Assembly (NCBI GenBank): GCA_946185535.1
Contig: CAMHJX010000004.1
Span: forward strand, 62,001-126,000
Direction: 5' to 3'
Source: an uncultured Bacteroidales bacterium
Lineage (GTDB): Bacteria; Bacteroidota; Bacteroidia; Bacteroidales; F082
Length of the DNA stretch: 64,000 nt
The first letter of the stretch is position 1; each line of letters starts with the position of its first letter. This document shows, piece by piece, positions 16,066 to 24,183 of the stretch. A model generated the notes under the pieces. The model did not search any database. It was given only the letters and a program-made list of their open reading frames with translations, and was not told where the DNA came from. Both the position numbers and the translations under genes were made by a program.

Positions 16066-18528
16066 ATGAACAAGCGCATTTTCATGCTTCTGGCACTTGT
16101 CGGGTGCTTTATTATGCCAGCCTTGGCGCAAAACAAAATCACGGGAACCATCGTTGAGGAGGCCAACGGCAAGGGCATTCCCTTCGTCAACGTGGGACTG
16201 TTCAGGCAGGCCGACAGCGTCTTCGTGAGCGGCACGGCTGCCGACGACAAAGGCCGTTTCGAACTCATAGCGCCCAACGGCGACTACCGCTTGTCGGTCT
16301 CAGCCATTGGTTTCCAGACCTTTGAGCAGCTGCTGACCGTGAAAGGCAACCAAGACCTCGGCAAGCTGAAACTCTCGGAAGGCGCCACCAAACTCGATGA
16401 GGTGGTCGTCACCGAAAAACGTCCGCTGTTTGCCGTGGAAGGCGAAAAGACCATGTATAACGTGGCCGAAGACCCGAGCATCCAGACGGGAACGGCCTCC
16501 GATGCCTTGCAGAACGCGCCGGGCGTGGAAGTCGACGTGGAGGGCAACATCACGCTGCGCGGCACGTCGAGCGTGGAGGTGTGGATCAACGACAAGCCTT
16601 CGCACATGACCGCCGAAAACCTCAAGACCTACATCCAGACCATGCCCGCCAACAGCATCGACCGCGTGGAGGTCATCACCAACCCCTCGGCCCGCTACGG
16701 CTCCAAGGCCGACGGCATCATCAACATCGTGACCAACGCCAAAATCCAGAAGAACGAGTTCTTCAGTTTCGGCGTGAATGGCTCCACAAGGCCGTCGGTA
16801 ACGCCTTGGATGTCATACGTTTGGTCGAATGACAAGCTGACGTTTAACGCCTATATCAACGGCGGCTATTCCATCTGGAAGGGTAACGGCTATGTCGACC
16901 AGTCGCTTTTTTCGCAGGACCATTTACAGGCCAGCCACGAAATCGACACATCGAGTTACAACAGCAAAGACTTCAATACGGGCGGTTATTTCAGCCTTGA
17001 TTATGAGATAGATACAGCCAACAGCATCAACGTTTGGCTTAGCGGTTGGCCCAATTGGGGCAAAAACACCAACAGCATGTCGGTGTTCCGCGAAGAATTT
17101 ATCCCTGATTCTTTGACGACCGATTTCGCCGAAAGCAGCAATGCATGGAACCGTAACTACTTCGCTAACGGTGGCCTGTATTATCGCCACAAGTTCGACG
17201 ACAAGGGCCACAACCTTTCGGTGAGTGTGAACGCAATGGGTTGGGGCGGAGGCAACGGTGGCACGATTACGAGGACGTTTACCCAGCCATACGAATATAA
17301 GAAGGTGATGCAACAAGTGAGCAACTACAGTTCGTTTGGCGCGGAAGGCGAAATCATCTACAACCGCCCCTATTCCGAAAACGGCGAGATTGCGGTGGGC
17401 TACACAGTGGGTATAGACCCTGAAAAACAGTACCTCATCACCGACACCGTGACCAATCCTTATGGCGACGAAGACGCTTGGAATTGGGACAACGATGTCT
17501 ATCGTTCCTACAAGGCCAACTTCAGCACGCTGAACAACGAGGCTTTTGTCACCTTGCAGCATAAGTTTGGCGGTTTCACGGTCAAGCCGGGCATCCGTTT
17601 CGTCAGTGAGTTGGTGCGTGGCGAATATCCCGACTCGACGCAATACAACTTCTCGAAGCATTTCTTCAGTGTCCGTCCGTCGATTCATTTGTCGTATCGC
17701 ACCAAGTCGATGCACAACTTCAAACTGAGCTACACGCGCCGCATCGCCGCGCCCGACGCGGAGAGTCTGAGCGCCTTCCCGATGTACCATGAGGACAACT
17801 ACAGCAGCGGCAATCCCGACTTGGAGCGTATCTACACCAACTCAATTGAAGCCGGCTGGACCAAATATTGGACAAGCTTCGGTTCGGTGGGCTTGTCGGC
17901 CTACTATCGCGGCAAGTCAAACGAAGTCAATACGATAACGATTTCTTCCGACAGCACTATGTATTGGCTTTATGGTCGTCCGGTGTCGTACAGTTATCCC
18001 GTCAATGTGGGTAAGAGCTACAGCACGGGCTTGGAGGCCAATGTGATGTATCGTCCGAATGGTTTTTTCAATGTACGCTTCTATGCCAACCTTTATGATT
18101 CCTACATTTCTACGGAATATAATGGAATACCCTATAAATCGGATATGTGGTCCTACAGTTTCCGCCTGAATCTGTGGGCCAAGCTGTGGAATAAGTTGGA
18201 AGTGACGGCTTCGGGCTATTATAGTTCGCCCACGCAGTCGCTGTTCAGCGAGCGTCATGCCCGTTATGGCATCAATGCCGGCCTTCGTGCTGACTTCTTC
18301 GATCGCAAGCTGTCGGTCTTCGTCAACGCGAGCGACATCTTCAATTGGAACAGTTGGGGCCAGTCGAACAACAGCCCGTATGTGGTTTCCACCTCCAATT
18401 CGAAGTACAACAGCCGCAGCGTCTCGGTCGGCGTGACCTTCCGTTTCGGCAAGATGGAGCTTGAGCAACGTGCCCGCCAAGGTGCCGACGACTCGCAAGG
18501 CGCACCACAAGGCATGGGTGGAATGTAA
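16066..18528 (+). CDS. Outer membrane beta-barrel protein, TonB-receptor-like
   Basis: An 820-residue outer membrane protein: signal peptide (MNKRIFMLLALVGCFIMPALAQ), CarboxypepD_reg-like domain (ITGTIVEEANGKGIPFVNVG, to about 110), plug domain (ASDALQNAPGVEVDVEGNITLRG...VWINDKPSHM...IDRVEVITNPSARYGSKADGIINIV, about 130-230) and a long barrel of alternating aromatic strands ending in VSVGVTFRFGKMELEQRARQ. The plug is better conserved with TonB-dependent receptors than in the gene at 10127. The start at 16066 gives the signal peptide; the longer frame overlaps the upstream gene. It is probably in the sigma factor operon or under that sigma factor's control. Substrate unknown. Confidence 0.87.
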   Translation: MNKRIFMLLALVGCFIMPALAQNKITGTIVEEANGKGIPFVNVGLFRQADSVFVSGTAADDKGRFELIAPNGDYRLSVSAIGFQTFEQLLTVKGNQDLGKLKLSEGATKLDEVVVTEKRPLFAVEGEKTMYNVAEDPSIQTGTASDALQNAPGVEVDVEGNITLRGTSSVEVWINDKPSHMTAENLKTYIQTMPANSIDRVEVITNPSARYGSKADGIINIVTNAKIQKNEFFSFGVNGSTRPSVTPWMSYVWSNDKLTFNAYINGGYSIWKGNGYVDQSLFSQDHLQASHEIDTSSYNSKDFNTGGYFSLDYEIDTANSINVWLSGWPNWGKNTNSMSVFREEFIPDSLTTDFAESSNAWNRNYFANGGLYYRHKFDDKGHNLSVSVNAMGWGGGNGGTITRTFTQPYEYKKVMQQVSNYSSFGAEGEIIYNRPYSENGEIAVGYTVGIDPEKQYLITDTVTNPYGDEDAWNWDNDVYRSYKANFSTLNNEAFVTLQHKFGGFTVKPGIRFVSELVRGEYPDSTQYNFSKHFFSVRPSIHLSYRTKSMHNFKLSYTRRIAAPDAESLSAFPMYHEDNYSSGNPDLERIYTNSIEAGWTKYWTSFGSVGLSAYYRGKSNEVNTITISSDSTMYWLYGRPVSYSYPVNVGKSYSTGLEANVMYRPNGFFNVRFYANLYDSYISTEYNGIPYKSDMWSYSFRLNLWAKLWNKLEVTASGYYSSPTQSLFSERHARYGINAGLRADFFDRKLSVFVNASDIFNWNSWGQSNNSPYVVSTSNSKYNSRSVSVGVTFRFGKMELEQRARQGADDSQGAPQGMGGM

Positions 18529-18660
18529 AATCAGATTCCCTGCGGGAATGGCTTAATGTTTGTTTTTTGAACTGCGGCGGTATGTGACGTTTACGATTTG
18601 TAGACATCATTTACCGCCGCTTTGAAACATGCAATCACACTCCATTCCAGCAGGGAATCT
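18529..18660. repeat. Fold-back element with 19-bp terminal inverted repeats (MITE-like)
   Basis: Ends AGATTCCCTGCGGGAATGG (18533-18551) and CCATTCCAGCAGGGAATCT (18642-18660) are inverted repeats with one mismatch. Inside are further complementary pairs, GCGGCGGTA (near 18574)/TACCGCCGC (near 18612) and ATGTTT/AAACAT, so the 128-base element can fold end to end. It encodes nothing. It directly follows the outer membrane protein gene and could also act as a terminator. Confidence 0.7.
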
Positions 18661-18724
18661 ACTTATTGTGTTGACATTTTCTGCCTAAAAACGGATAAAA
18701 AACGCCAAACAAATCCTATAATTT

Positions 18725-18889
18725 CGTTTTTTCGCCACAAAAAAGCCCAAATTTCGCCACAAATGGCCGATTTTCGCCACTTTTTGCCCGTATTCGGCAC
18801 ATTTTCCACACGGCATGACACGATGCTGTACTTTTGCAGCGTTTTTAATCGAAAGCGAAAACGACTTTTTAATTTTAATCGAAAACGAA
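18725..18889 (+). promoter_or_regulatory. fab operon promoter region with phased TTCGCCAC repeats
   Basis: TTCGCCAC occurs at 18731, 18753 and 18773, and TTCGGCAC at 18793, a spacing of 22, 20 and 20 bases (two helical turns). The series ends just upstream of a -7 box, TACTTTTG (18829-18836). Between the box and the fabH ATG at 18890 is a partial duplication of TTTTTAATCGAAAGCGAAAA. Confidence 0.6.
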
Positions 18890-19843
18890 ATGAAAATTAT
18901 TGGAACAGGAAGCGCAGTGCCATCGCTTACGGTGACCAACGACGACTTGGCCACTTTTTTGGACACTAACGATGCTTGGATCTCGTCTCGTACAGGAATC
19001 CAAGCCCGTCACCTATTATCCACTGAATCTTTATATGACTTGGCCGTTGACGCCGCCGACAAGGCTATCCAAGCCTCCGGGCTTCGTACTGACCAGATAG
19101 ATTTCCTTTTGGTCTCGAATGTGGCGAACCAACACGTCACTCCTGGATTGAGTTGTATCATCCAAAAGCGTATTGGTGTCACCTGTGCGGGTCTCGACAT
19201 CAATGTAGCTTGTGCTGGTTTTGTCAACGCCCTGATGCTTGCCGATAGCATGATTAAGGCGGGCCATGCCAAGAATATACTGATTGTGTGCGCTGAAGAA
19301 CCCACGAAATATTGTAACTGGCACGAAAGAGATTGTAGCGTGTTGTTTGGCGATGGTGCTGGTGCCGTGGTTCTGACCGAAGGCACTGCCTTCAAGGATG
19401 TGAAGCTCACCATGATCAGCGACCGCGATGTGTTGTATTACGAACGTGGCATGGAGGCTACGCCTTTCGAACAACACTATGTCAAAGGCCAACCCTTGGT
19501 GATGAAAGGCAAGGAACTGTTCAAGACCGCTGTCACCGAATCAGCTAAGGATATCCAGAATGTGTTGGATTACAATCACCTGACCCACGAAGACATCACT
19601 TGGTTCATGCTCCATCAAGCCAACAAGCGTATCATTGATGGCATTCGCAATATCATTGGAGGTCCTGAAGAGAAATATCCTACCATCATCGAGAAGTATG
19701 GCAACACCTCATCGGCCAGCATCCCGATTATGCTTGACGAGATGTTGAGAGCAGGTAAGATCAAAGAAGGTGACAAAATCATTATGAGTGCCTTTGGCGC
19801 AGGTTTCGTGTCAGCTGCCTGCCTTTGGGAATGGGAATTTTAA
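18890..19843 (+). CDS. fabH: 3-oxoacyl-ACP synthase III (FabH)
   Basis: A 317-residue condensing enzyme that starts fatty acid chains from acyl-CoA and malonyl-ACP. The catalytic triad is in place: Cys108 in NVACAGFVNAL, His242 in MLHQANKRIID and Asn272 in YGNTSSASIP, close to E. coli C112/H244/N274. The start at 18890 (MKIIGTGSAVPSL) matches the family; the upstream frame reads through the promoter. First gene of a run with fabF, a fabZ-like gene, acpP and fabG. Because it is not beside plsX or rpmF, and has its own ACP and dehydratase, the cluster could serve either general fatty acid synthesis or a special acyl product such as aryl polyenes or branched chains; the first seems more likely. 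Confidence 0.93.
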   Translation: MKIIGTGSAVPSLTVTNDDLATFLDTNDAWISSRTGIQARHLLSTESLYDLAVDAADKAIQASGLRTDQIDFLLVSNVANQHVTPGLSCIIQKRIGVTCAGLDINVACAGFVNALMLADSMIKAGHAKNILIVCAEEPTKYCNWHERDCSVLFGDGAGAVVLTEGTAFKDVKLTMISDRDVLYYERGMEATPFEQHYVKGQPLVMKGKELFKTAVTESAKDIQNVLDYNHLTHEDITWFMLHQANKRIIDGIRNIIGGPEEKYPTIIEKYGNTSSASIPIMLDEMLRAGKIKEGDKIIMSAFGAGFVSAACLWEWEF

Positions 19844-19867
19844 ATTTTAAATTTTGAATTTTGAATT
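19836..19867 (+). repeat. AATTTTAAATTTT/TTGAATT simple repeat before fabF
   Basis: The fabH-fabF spacer consists of AAATTTT and TGAATTT units running up to the fabF ATG. It is the same style of spacer as before iorB and acpP. Confidence 0.65.
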
Positions 19868-21103
19868 ATGAATAGAAGAGTAGTAATCACCGGCATGGGC
19901 GCCATTTCGCCGATTGGCAACGACTTGCCGACTATATGGAATAACTTGATGAAGGGCTATTGTGGTATCGACTTCATCAAATCGTTTGATACCACCGACC
20001 TCCCCGTGAAGATTGCGGCAGAGTTGAAGGACTTTGATCCCGAGGCTTGCGGCGTCGACAAGGGCTTCGTCAAGCGTAACGACCGTTTTGCGGTATACAC
20101 TTTGGCCGCTGCCTATCAGGCTATGAAGGACAATGAGGACCTTCAGATGGATCCTAGTCGTCTTGGCGTGTATGTGGGCTCCGGAATCGGCGGCTTTGAC
20201 ACCATTATGAAAGGGGTCAAGACCTATTATGATGAAGGCGCACGTTGGATTTCACCATTGATGATCCCCACCATGATTGGCAATATGGCTTCGGGTAGCG
20301 TGGCCATCCGTTACAATGCCCAAGGCCCATGTGTGCCTATTGTGACAGCATGCGCCACAGGAACACACAGTATCGGTGAGGCCTATCGTGCCATTAAGCA
20401 TGGCTATGCCGATGCCATCATCGCTGGCGGTTCTGAAGCTGGTATCAACCCCGTCTCCATTGGTGGCTTTGCCAACTGCAAGGCGTTGACGAAGTCGGAA
20501 GACCCCAAGTATGCCTCTCTGCCGTTCAATAAGAACCGCGCTGGTTTCGTCATCGCCGAAGGTTCTGGCATCGTACTCCTTGAGGAATACGAGCACGCCA
20601 AACAGCGTGGTGCGAAGATCTATGCTGAGCTTTGTGGTTATGGCAACTCATGCGATGCCTACCACAGCACGGCTCCGCGTCCCGATGGCACTACGCAAAG
20701 TTTGGCCATCAAGCAAGCTCTCGAAGAGGCCAAATTCAAGGCTGGCGAGAGCATTTACATCAACGCCCACGGTACAGGTACTCCGATGAACGACAGCGGC
20801 GAGACCCGCGCCATCAAGATTGCCATGGGCGAGGAAGAAGCCCACAAGGCCCACATCAGCTCGACCAAGTCGGAGATGGGGCACGCTCTTGGTGCAGCTG
20901 GTGCTATCGAGCTCATCATCAGTGTGATGGCCTTGAATAACAATACCGTGCCTCCGACCATCGGTCTGGATGAACCCGACCCCGAGTGCGACCTTGACTA
21001 CACGCCCAACAATCCGCTCAAGGTGGATTTGGACATTGCCATCTCCAACTCTTTGGGCTTCGGTGGACATAATGCCTGCTTGGCTATTCGTAAGGTGAAG
21101 TGA
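19868..21103 (+). CDS. fabF: 3-oxoacyl-ACP synthase II (FabF)
   Basis: A 411-residue KAS II condensing enzyme that elongates acyl-ACP with malonyl-ACP in the cytoplasm. Catalytic residues visible: Cys162 in TACATGTHSIGEA, His301 in NAHGTGTPMND and His339 in KSEMGHALGAAGA, matching E. coli C163/H303/H340. N-terminus MNRRVVITGMGAISPIGND is typical, supporting the start at 19868. It is co-transcribed with fabH upstream; a 15-bp palindrome lies just after its stop. Confidence 0.95.
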   Translation: MNRRVVITGMGAISPIGNDLPTIWNNLMKGYCGIDFIKSFDTTDLPVKIAAELKDFDPEACGVDKGFVKRNDRFAVYTLAAAYQAMKDNEDLQMDPSRLGVYVGSGIGGFDTIMKGVKTYYDEGARWISPLMIPTMIGNMASGSVAIRYNAQGPCVPIVTACATGTHSIGEAYRAIKHGYADAIIAGGSEAGINPVSIGGFANCKALTKSEDPKYASLPFNKNRAGFVIAEGSGIVLLEEYEHAKQRGAKIYAELCGYGNSCDAYHSTAPRPDGTTQSLAIKQALEEAKFKAGESIYINAHGTGTPMNDSGETRAIKIAMGEEEAHKAHISSTKSEMGHALGAAGAIELIISVMALNNNTVPPTIGLDEPDPECDLDYTPNNPLKVDLDIAISNSLGFGGHNACLAIRKVK

Positions 21104-21105
21104 CC

Positions 21106-21187
21106 ACGGTCGGCGTTTCGACAGGCTCAACGACCTTAGCTTTTGCAGGTCCCTGAGCCTTGAGCCTGTCGAAAGGTCGAATGGCCG
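21106..21187. repeat. TTTCGACAGGCTCAA palindromic repeat, copy 1 (intergenic)
   Basis: Perfect 15-bp arms TTTCGACAGGCTCAA (21116-21130) and TTGAGCCTGTCGAAA (21160-21174), within longer imperfect flanks. Related sequence lies in frame in the glycosyltransferase gene (34432-34531) and in hydE (53561-53587). Confidence 0.88.
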
Positions 21188-21189
21188 TC

Positions 21190-21233
21190 AACCAACAATT
21201 AAACGATTAAACAATCAACGATTAAACAACAAT
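21190..21233 (+). repeat. ACGATTAAACAA simple repeat before fabZ-like gene
   Basis: Units AACGATTAAACAA repeat up to the ATG at 21234. AT-rich leader-type spacer with no Shine-Dalgarno sequence. Confidence 0.55.
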
Positions 21234-21665
21234 ATGAACAGAGACGAAATCAAACAGTATCTCCCGCACCGCGAGCCTATGCTTTTGGTCGACGAGATGA
21301 ACCTCGATGAGAATCATGTGTGTCATTCCAAGTACCATGTGACGGGCGAGGAATTCTTCCTGCAAGGCCATTTCCCTGGCGAACCTGTCGTGCCTGGCGT
21401 TATCCTTTGCGAAATCATGGCCCAGTCGTGTGCCCTGCTGATGAAGGACGACCTCATTGGCAAACTGACCTTCTACACGGGCATCGACAAGGTGCGCTTC
21501 AAGAACAGCGTCAAGCCGGGTGACACCGCCGAGGTGGAAGCCACATTGACCTATCATCGTGCCAACATCTACATCTGCTCCGCAGTGCTCAGCGTGGGCG
21601 GAAAGATGTGCGTGAAGGGCGAGCTTTCTTTTGCCCTGCTTCCCGACACTCGCAACAAACAATGA
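21234..21665 (+). CDS. 3-hydroxyacyl-ACP dehydratase, FabZ-like
   Basis: A 143-residue hotdog-fold dehydratase that removes water from 3-hydroxyacyl-ACP. The signature HFPGEPVVPGVILCEIMAQ (about 47-66) holds the catalytic His and Glu. N-terminus EIKQYLPHREPMLLVDEM is typical of FabZ. It is on its own in the fab run, whereas Bacteroidota usually carry a main fabZ fused to lpxC elsewhere, so this may be a second, cluster-specific copy. It lies between fabF and acpP. Confidence 0.9.
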   Translation: MNRDEIKQYLPHREPMLLVDEMNLDENHVCHSKYHVTGEEFFLQGHFPGEPVVPGVILCEIMAQSCALLMKDDLIGKLTFYTGIDKVRFKNSVKPGDTAEVEATLTYHRANIYICSAVLSVGGKMCVKGELSFALLPDTRNKQ

Positions 21666-21708
21666 ATCTTGAATTTTAAATTTTGAATCTTTAAATCTTA
21701 AATTTAAA
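21664..21708 (+). repeat. TTGAATTTTAAA simple repeat before acpP
   Basis: Spacer built from TTGAATT/TTTAAATCT units ending at the acpP ATG; same type as 1236-1270 and 19836-19867. Confidence 0.65.
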
Positions 21709-21954
21709 ATGGCAACGATTCAAGACAAGGCGCGGGCATTTATCGCTACCAAGCTGAACGTCAGCGAGAGAGAAGTCACGCCAGAGAAGCATCTTTTTAA
21801 CGACTTGGGCGCTGATTCGTTGGATGTCGTGGAGCTTCTCATGATTTTGGAGAGCGAATTCAATGTGAAATTCTCCGAGGACGATACGGCCAATGTCAAG
21901 ACCGTCGGCGACTTGTATGCAATGATTGAGAAATACATTCAGAAAACTAAATAA
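21709..21954 (+). CDS. acpP: Acyl carrier protein
   Basis: An 81-residue acidic four-helix carrier protein. Ser37 in LGADSLDVVELLM is the phosphopantetheine attachment site. Length and the terminal helix (VKTVGDLYAMIEKYIQKTK) fit a standard fatty acid ACP. It lies between the dehydratase and fabG, 9 bases ahead of fabG. Confidence 0.96.
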   Translation: MATIQDKARAFIATKLNVSEREVTPEKHLFNDLGADSLDVVELLMILESEFNVKFSEDDTANVKTVGDLYAMIEKYIQKTK

Positions 21955-21963
21955 CAGAAGATC

Positions 21964-22710
21964 ATGGGATTATTAGACAATAAAGTGGCTCTGATTACTG
22001 GAGCTGGTCGTGGCATCGGCAAGGCCATTGCTTTGCGTTTTGCCCAGGAAGGCTGCAACATTGCCTTCACCGATATCGCTTTGAACGATGTCGTCATGGA
22101 AACTGAAAAGGAGCTACAAGCTCTTGGCATCAAGGCTAAGGCTTATGCTTCAAATGCGGCCAATTTTGAGGAGACGCATCAGGTCGTTGACGAAATCGTT
22201 AAGGACTTCGGTCGCATTGACATCCTCGTCAACAATGCAGGTATCACCAAGGACACTGCACTCAAACGCATGACCGAGGAACAATGGGATGCCGTTATCA
22301 ATGTGAACCTCAAGTCGGTGTTCAACTTCACCAAGGCTGTGCAGCCTGTGATGTGGAAGCAAAACGGGGGTAGTGTCATCAATATGAGTTCGGTGGTGGG
22401 TGTCTCTGGCAATGCCAACCAGTGCAACTACAGTGCCTCGAAGGCCGGTATCATCGGCTTTACCAAGAGTGCAGCCAAGGAAATGGGTGTGCGCAACATC
22501 CGTCACAACGCCATTGCTCCTGGCTTCATCATCACTGCCATGACCAATGCACTTCCCGAGGATGTTCGCAAGGCATGGGAAAGCCTGATTCCGCTACGTC
22601 GTGGCGGCACCCCCGAGGATGTGGCCAACGTGGCCCTCTTCCTTGCCTCCGATCTCAGCTCGTATGTCACAGGTCAGGTCATCCACTGCTGTGGTGGCAT
22701 GAATTGCTAA
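21964..22710 (+). CDS. fabG: 3-oxoacyl-ACP reductase (FabG)
   Basis: A 248-residue short-chain dehydrogenase that reduces 3-oxoacyl-ACP with NADPH. Visible are the cofactor motif TGAGRGIGKA (residues 13-22), NNAG, the catalytic Ser in INMSSVVG, and Tyr156-x3-Lys160 in NYSASKAG. The C-terminus (YVTGQVIHCCGGMNC) fits the family. It is the last gene of the fab run, followed by a strong terminator. Confidence 0.95.
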   Translation: MGLLDNKVALITGAGRGIGKAIALRFAQEGCNIAFTDIALNDVVMETEKELQALGIKAKAYASNAANFEETHQVVDEIVKDFGRIDILVNNAGITKDTALKRMTEEQWDAVINVNLKSVFNFTKAVQPVMWKQNGGSVINMSSVVGVSGNANQCNYSASKAGIIGFTKSAAKEMGVRNIRHNAIAPGFIITAMTNALPEDVRKAWESLIPLRRGGTPEDVANVALFLASDLSSYVTGQVIHCCGGMNC

Positions 22711-22742
22711 GAAAAAGAATTATTGAAAACGATAGCAGAAAG

Positions 22743-22783
22743 GAAAGCCTCGCTGATTGGCGGGGCTTTCTTGTTTTATTTTT
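22743..22783. terminator. Terminator after fabG
   Basis: GAAAGCCTCGC and GCGGGGCTTTC form an 11-bp stem with one G-T pair, followed by TTGTTTTATTTTTTG on the + strand. It also lies just past the stop of the minus-strand LytTR gene. Confidence 0.9.
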
Positions 22784-23663
22784 TGTTGAAGGCTTCCAAA
22801 ACCTTAGCCGAGTAGGTCTTCGAAACAGGAATGGAATCCAATCCTTCGCGTTCAAAGTCGATGACAAAACCGTCGGCTTCGTTGTGCAAGACGCTCACTT
22901 TCTTGATGTTGACGATGTAAGAGCGATGACAACGCATCAATGAACTGGAATCCACGCAGTTGTCCTCGATGGTCTTCATCTTGCAGCGTAGCATGTAACT
23001 GGCAATGGTGCCGCTGCGTTGGTAAAATACATTGATATAATTGTCTTCCGCCTTGATGTAATAGAGGTTATCGAGCTTGACGGATAGTTTCAGGTTGCCG
23101 TTGTTGTCCATCAAGTTGATGATTTCGGTGTGTTCTGGCATCACCTCATCATCAGATTCAACCGTGTCACTCTTGGTGAGCATAAGGCGTTGTTGCGTGT
23201 CTTTCAACAAGATAACCAAGTCGGTGACGGTATAGGGCACACCCAAAGCCACTAGAGAGACAAGGAAGCTCTTGGCCAGGATGAAAGCAAAGCTATGCCC
23301 CATGGCTTCAGTGATCTGGATTTGGAAATAGGAGAGTAGGGTGTAATACACGGCAATCAGCACGATTTCAAGGAAAAGCCAGAGGATATAGAGCCAAAAA
23401 GGGAAATGTCGCATCTTTTTGACGAGCCATGTCATCAGAGTTCGGCTTAGGGCTAGAAACAGAGTACCGGTGCCCACAAATGCCAAAGTGGTGAAGAAAT
23501 AGCTGCCTTTTCCGACTTGAAACCAAGCGGTGGCGGAAAACGGAACATATGCCGTCAGAAAAACGAGAGCAAACAAAGTCGAGATAATAACGTTGATTGA
23601 CTGGCTGACTGGTTCTGTCAGGCATTCAGGGGTTTGCGTTATCAGTCGTCTTGGGTATTTCAT
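22776..23663 (-). CDS. Membrane-bound LytTR-family transcriptional regulator
   Basis: A 295-residue protein with four membrane helices in the first 170 residues (for example NVIISTLFALVFLTAYVPF, FFTTLAFVGTGTLFLALS, LYILWLFLEIVLIAVYYTLL) and a C-terminal LytTR DNA-binding domain (about 195-295). The domain is recognised by NLYYIKAEDNYINVFY, LRCKMKTIEDN, LMRCHRSYIVNIKKV and IPVSKTYSAKVLEAF. Such membrane LytTR proteins act as one-component regulators in Bacteroidota. Start at 23663 (MKYPRRL); the longer frame runs into the promoter box (23686-23693). It lies downstream of recX on the same strand but has its own promoter. Confidence 0.9.
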   Translation of the reverse strand: MKYPRRLITQTPECLTEPVSQSINVIISTLFALVFLTAYVPFSATAWFQVGKGSYFFTTLAFVGTGTLFLALSRTLMTWLVKKMRHFPFWLYILWLFLEIVLIAVYYTLLSYFQIQITEAMGHSFAFILAKSFLVSLVALGVPYTVTDLVILLKDTQQRLMLTKSDTVESDDEVMPEHTEIINLMDNNGNLKLSVKLDNLYYIKAEDNYINVFYQRSGTIASYMLRCKMKTIEDNCVDSSSLMRCHRSYIVNIKKVSVLHNEADGFVIDFEREGLDSIPVSKTYSAKVLEAFNKK

Positions 23664-23685
23664 CGTTTGCTCAAAAAAAGTGCGG

Positions 23686-23693
23686 CAAAGATA
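23686..23693 (-). promoter_or_regulatory. Promoter -7 box for LytTR regulator
   Basis: Minus strand TATCTTTG, 23 bases upstream of the ATG, between recX and this gene. Confidence 0.6.
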
Positions 23694-23703
23694 CAAAAAC
23701 TTG

Positions 23704-24183
23704 TCAAATTGTCAAATCCTTCAGGACTTCCCAAATAAGATTGCCCTCGAAGCCTTTTTGCATAGCGTATGCGGCCAATTTGCGTTTTTTTTCGAAGTCA
23801 GAATTTGCTTTTATGGTCTTGGATTTGGTCTTTAGGATGTCAATGAGACGTTGGCGGTAGACTTCATTGTCGGTTTGTCCTAAAGCCTCATCGATAACGT
23901 CTTTGTCGATACCTTTTTGAATGAGGTGGAAACGGATTTTGTTGACACCCCAGCCGCTTTGGTTGATTTTGCCTCTGACAAAACTCTTGGCAAACCTTTC
24001 GTCGTTGACAAAACGGTTATCCAAAAGATAATCAAGGATCTTTGTCTTTTCCTCTTCGGGGACGTCGAAGGTCTTCAGCTTGTCTCTTACATCCTTCACA
24101 CAGCGTTCCTGATAGGCGCAGTACTTGGCTATCTTGTCAAGAACTTGGTCGGGAGTGAGTGGTTTTTGGGGCTTTTTCTGCAT
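23704..24183 (-). CDS. recX: Regulatory protein RecX
   Basis: A 159-residue RecX protein, which binds and modulates RecA filaments. The three-helix repeats are seen in LDKIAKYCAYQERCVKDVRDKLKTF, ILDYLLDNRFVNDERFAKSFVRGKI and GWGVNKIRFHLIQKGIDKDVIDEAL. Its ATG overlaps the stop of the preceding PTS-like gene by one base (TGATG), so translation is probably coupled. recA is not nearby, which is usual outside proteobacteria. Confidence 0.93.
   Translation of the reverse strand: MQKKPQKPLTPDQVLDKIAKYCAYQERCVKDVRDKLKTFDVPEEEKTKILDYLLDNRFVNDERFAKSFVRGKINQSGWGVNKIRFHLIQKGIDKDVIDEALGQTDNEVYRQRLIDILKTKSKTIKANSDFEKKRKLAAYAMQKGFEGNLIWEVLKDLTI

Noticed and set aside
16924..17790. Long open frame on the minus strand (288 codons) inside the outer membrane protein gene
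   Set aside because: It is antisense to a gene with clear signal peptide, plug and barrel; its translation has no domain, signal or promoter and shows the codon bias of a shadow.
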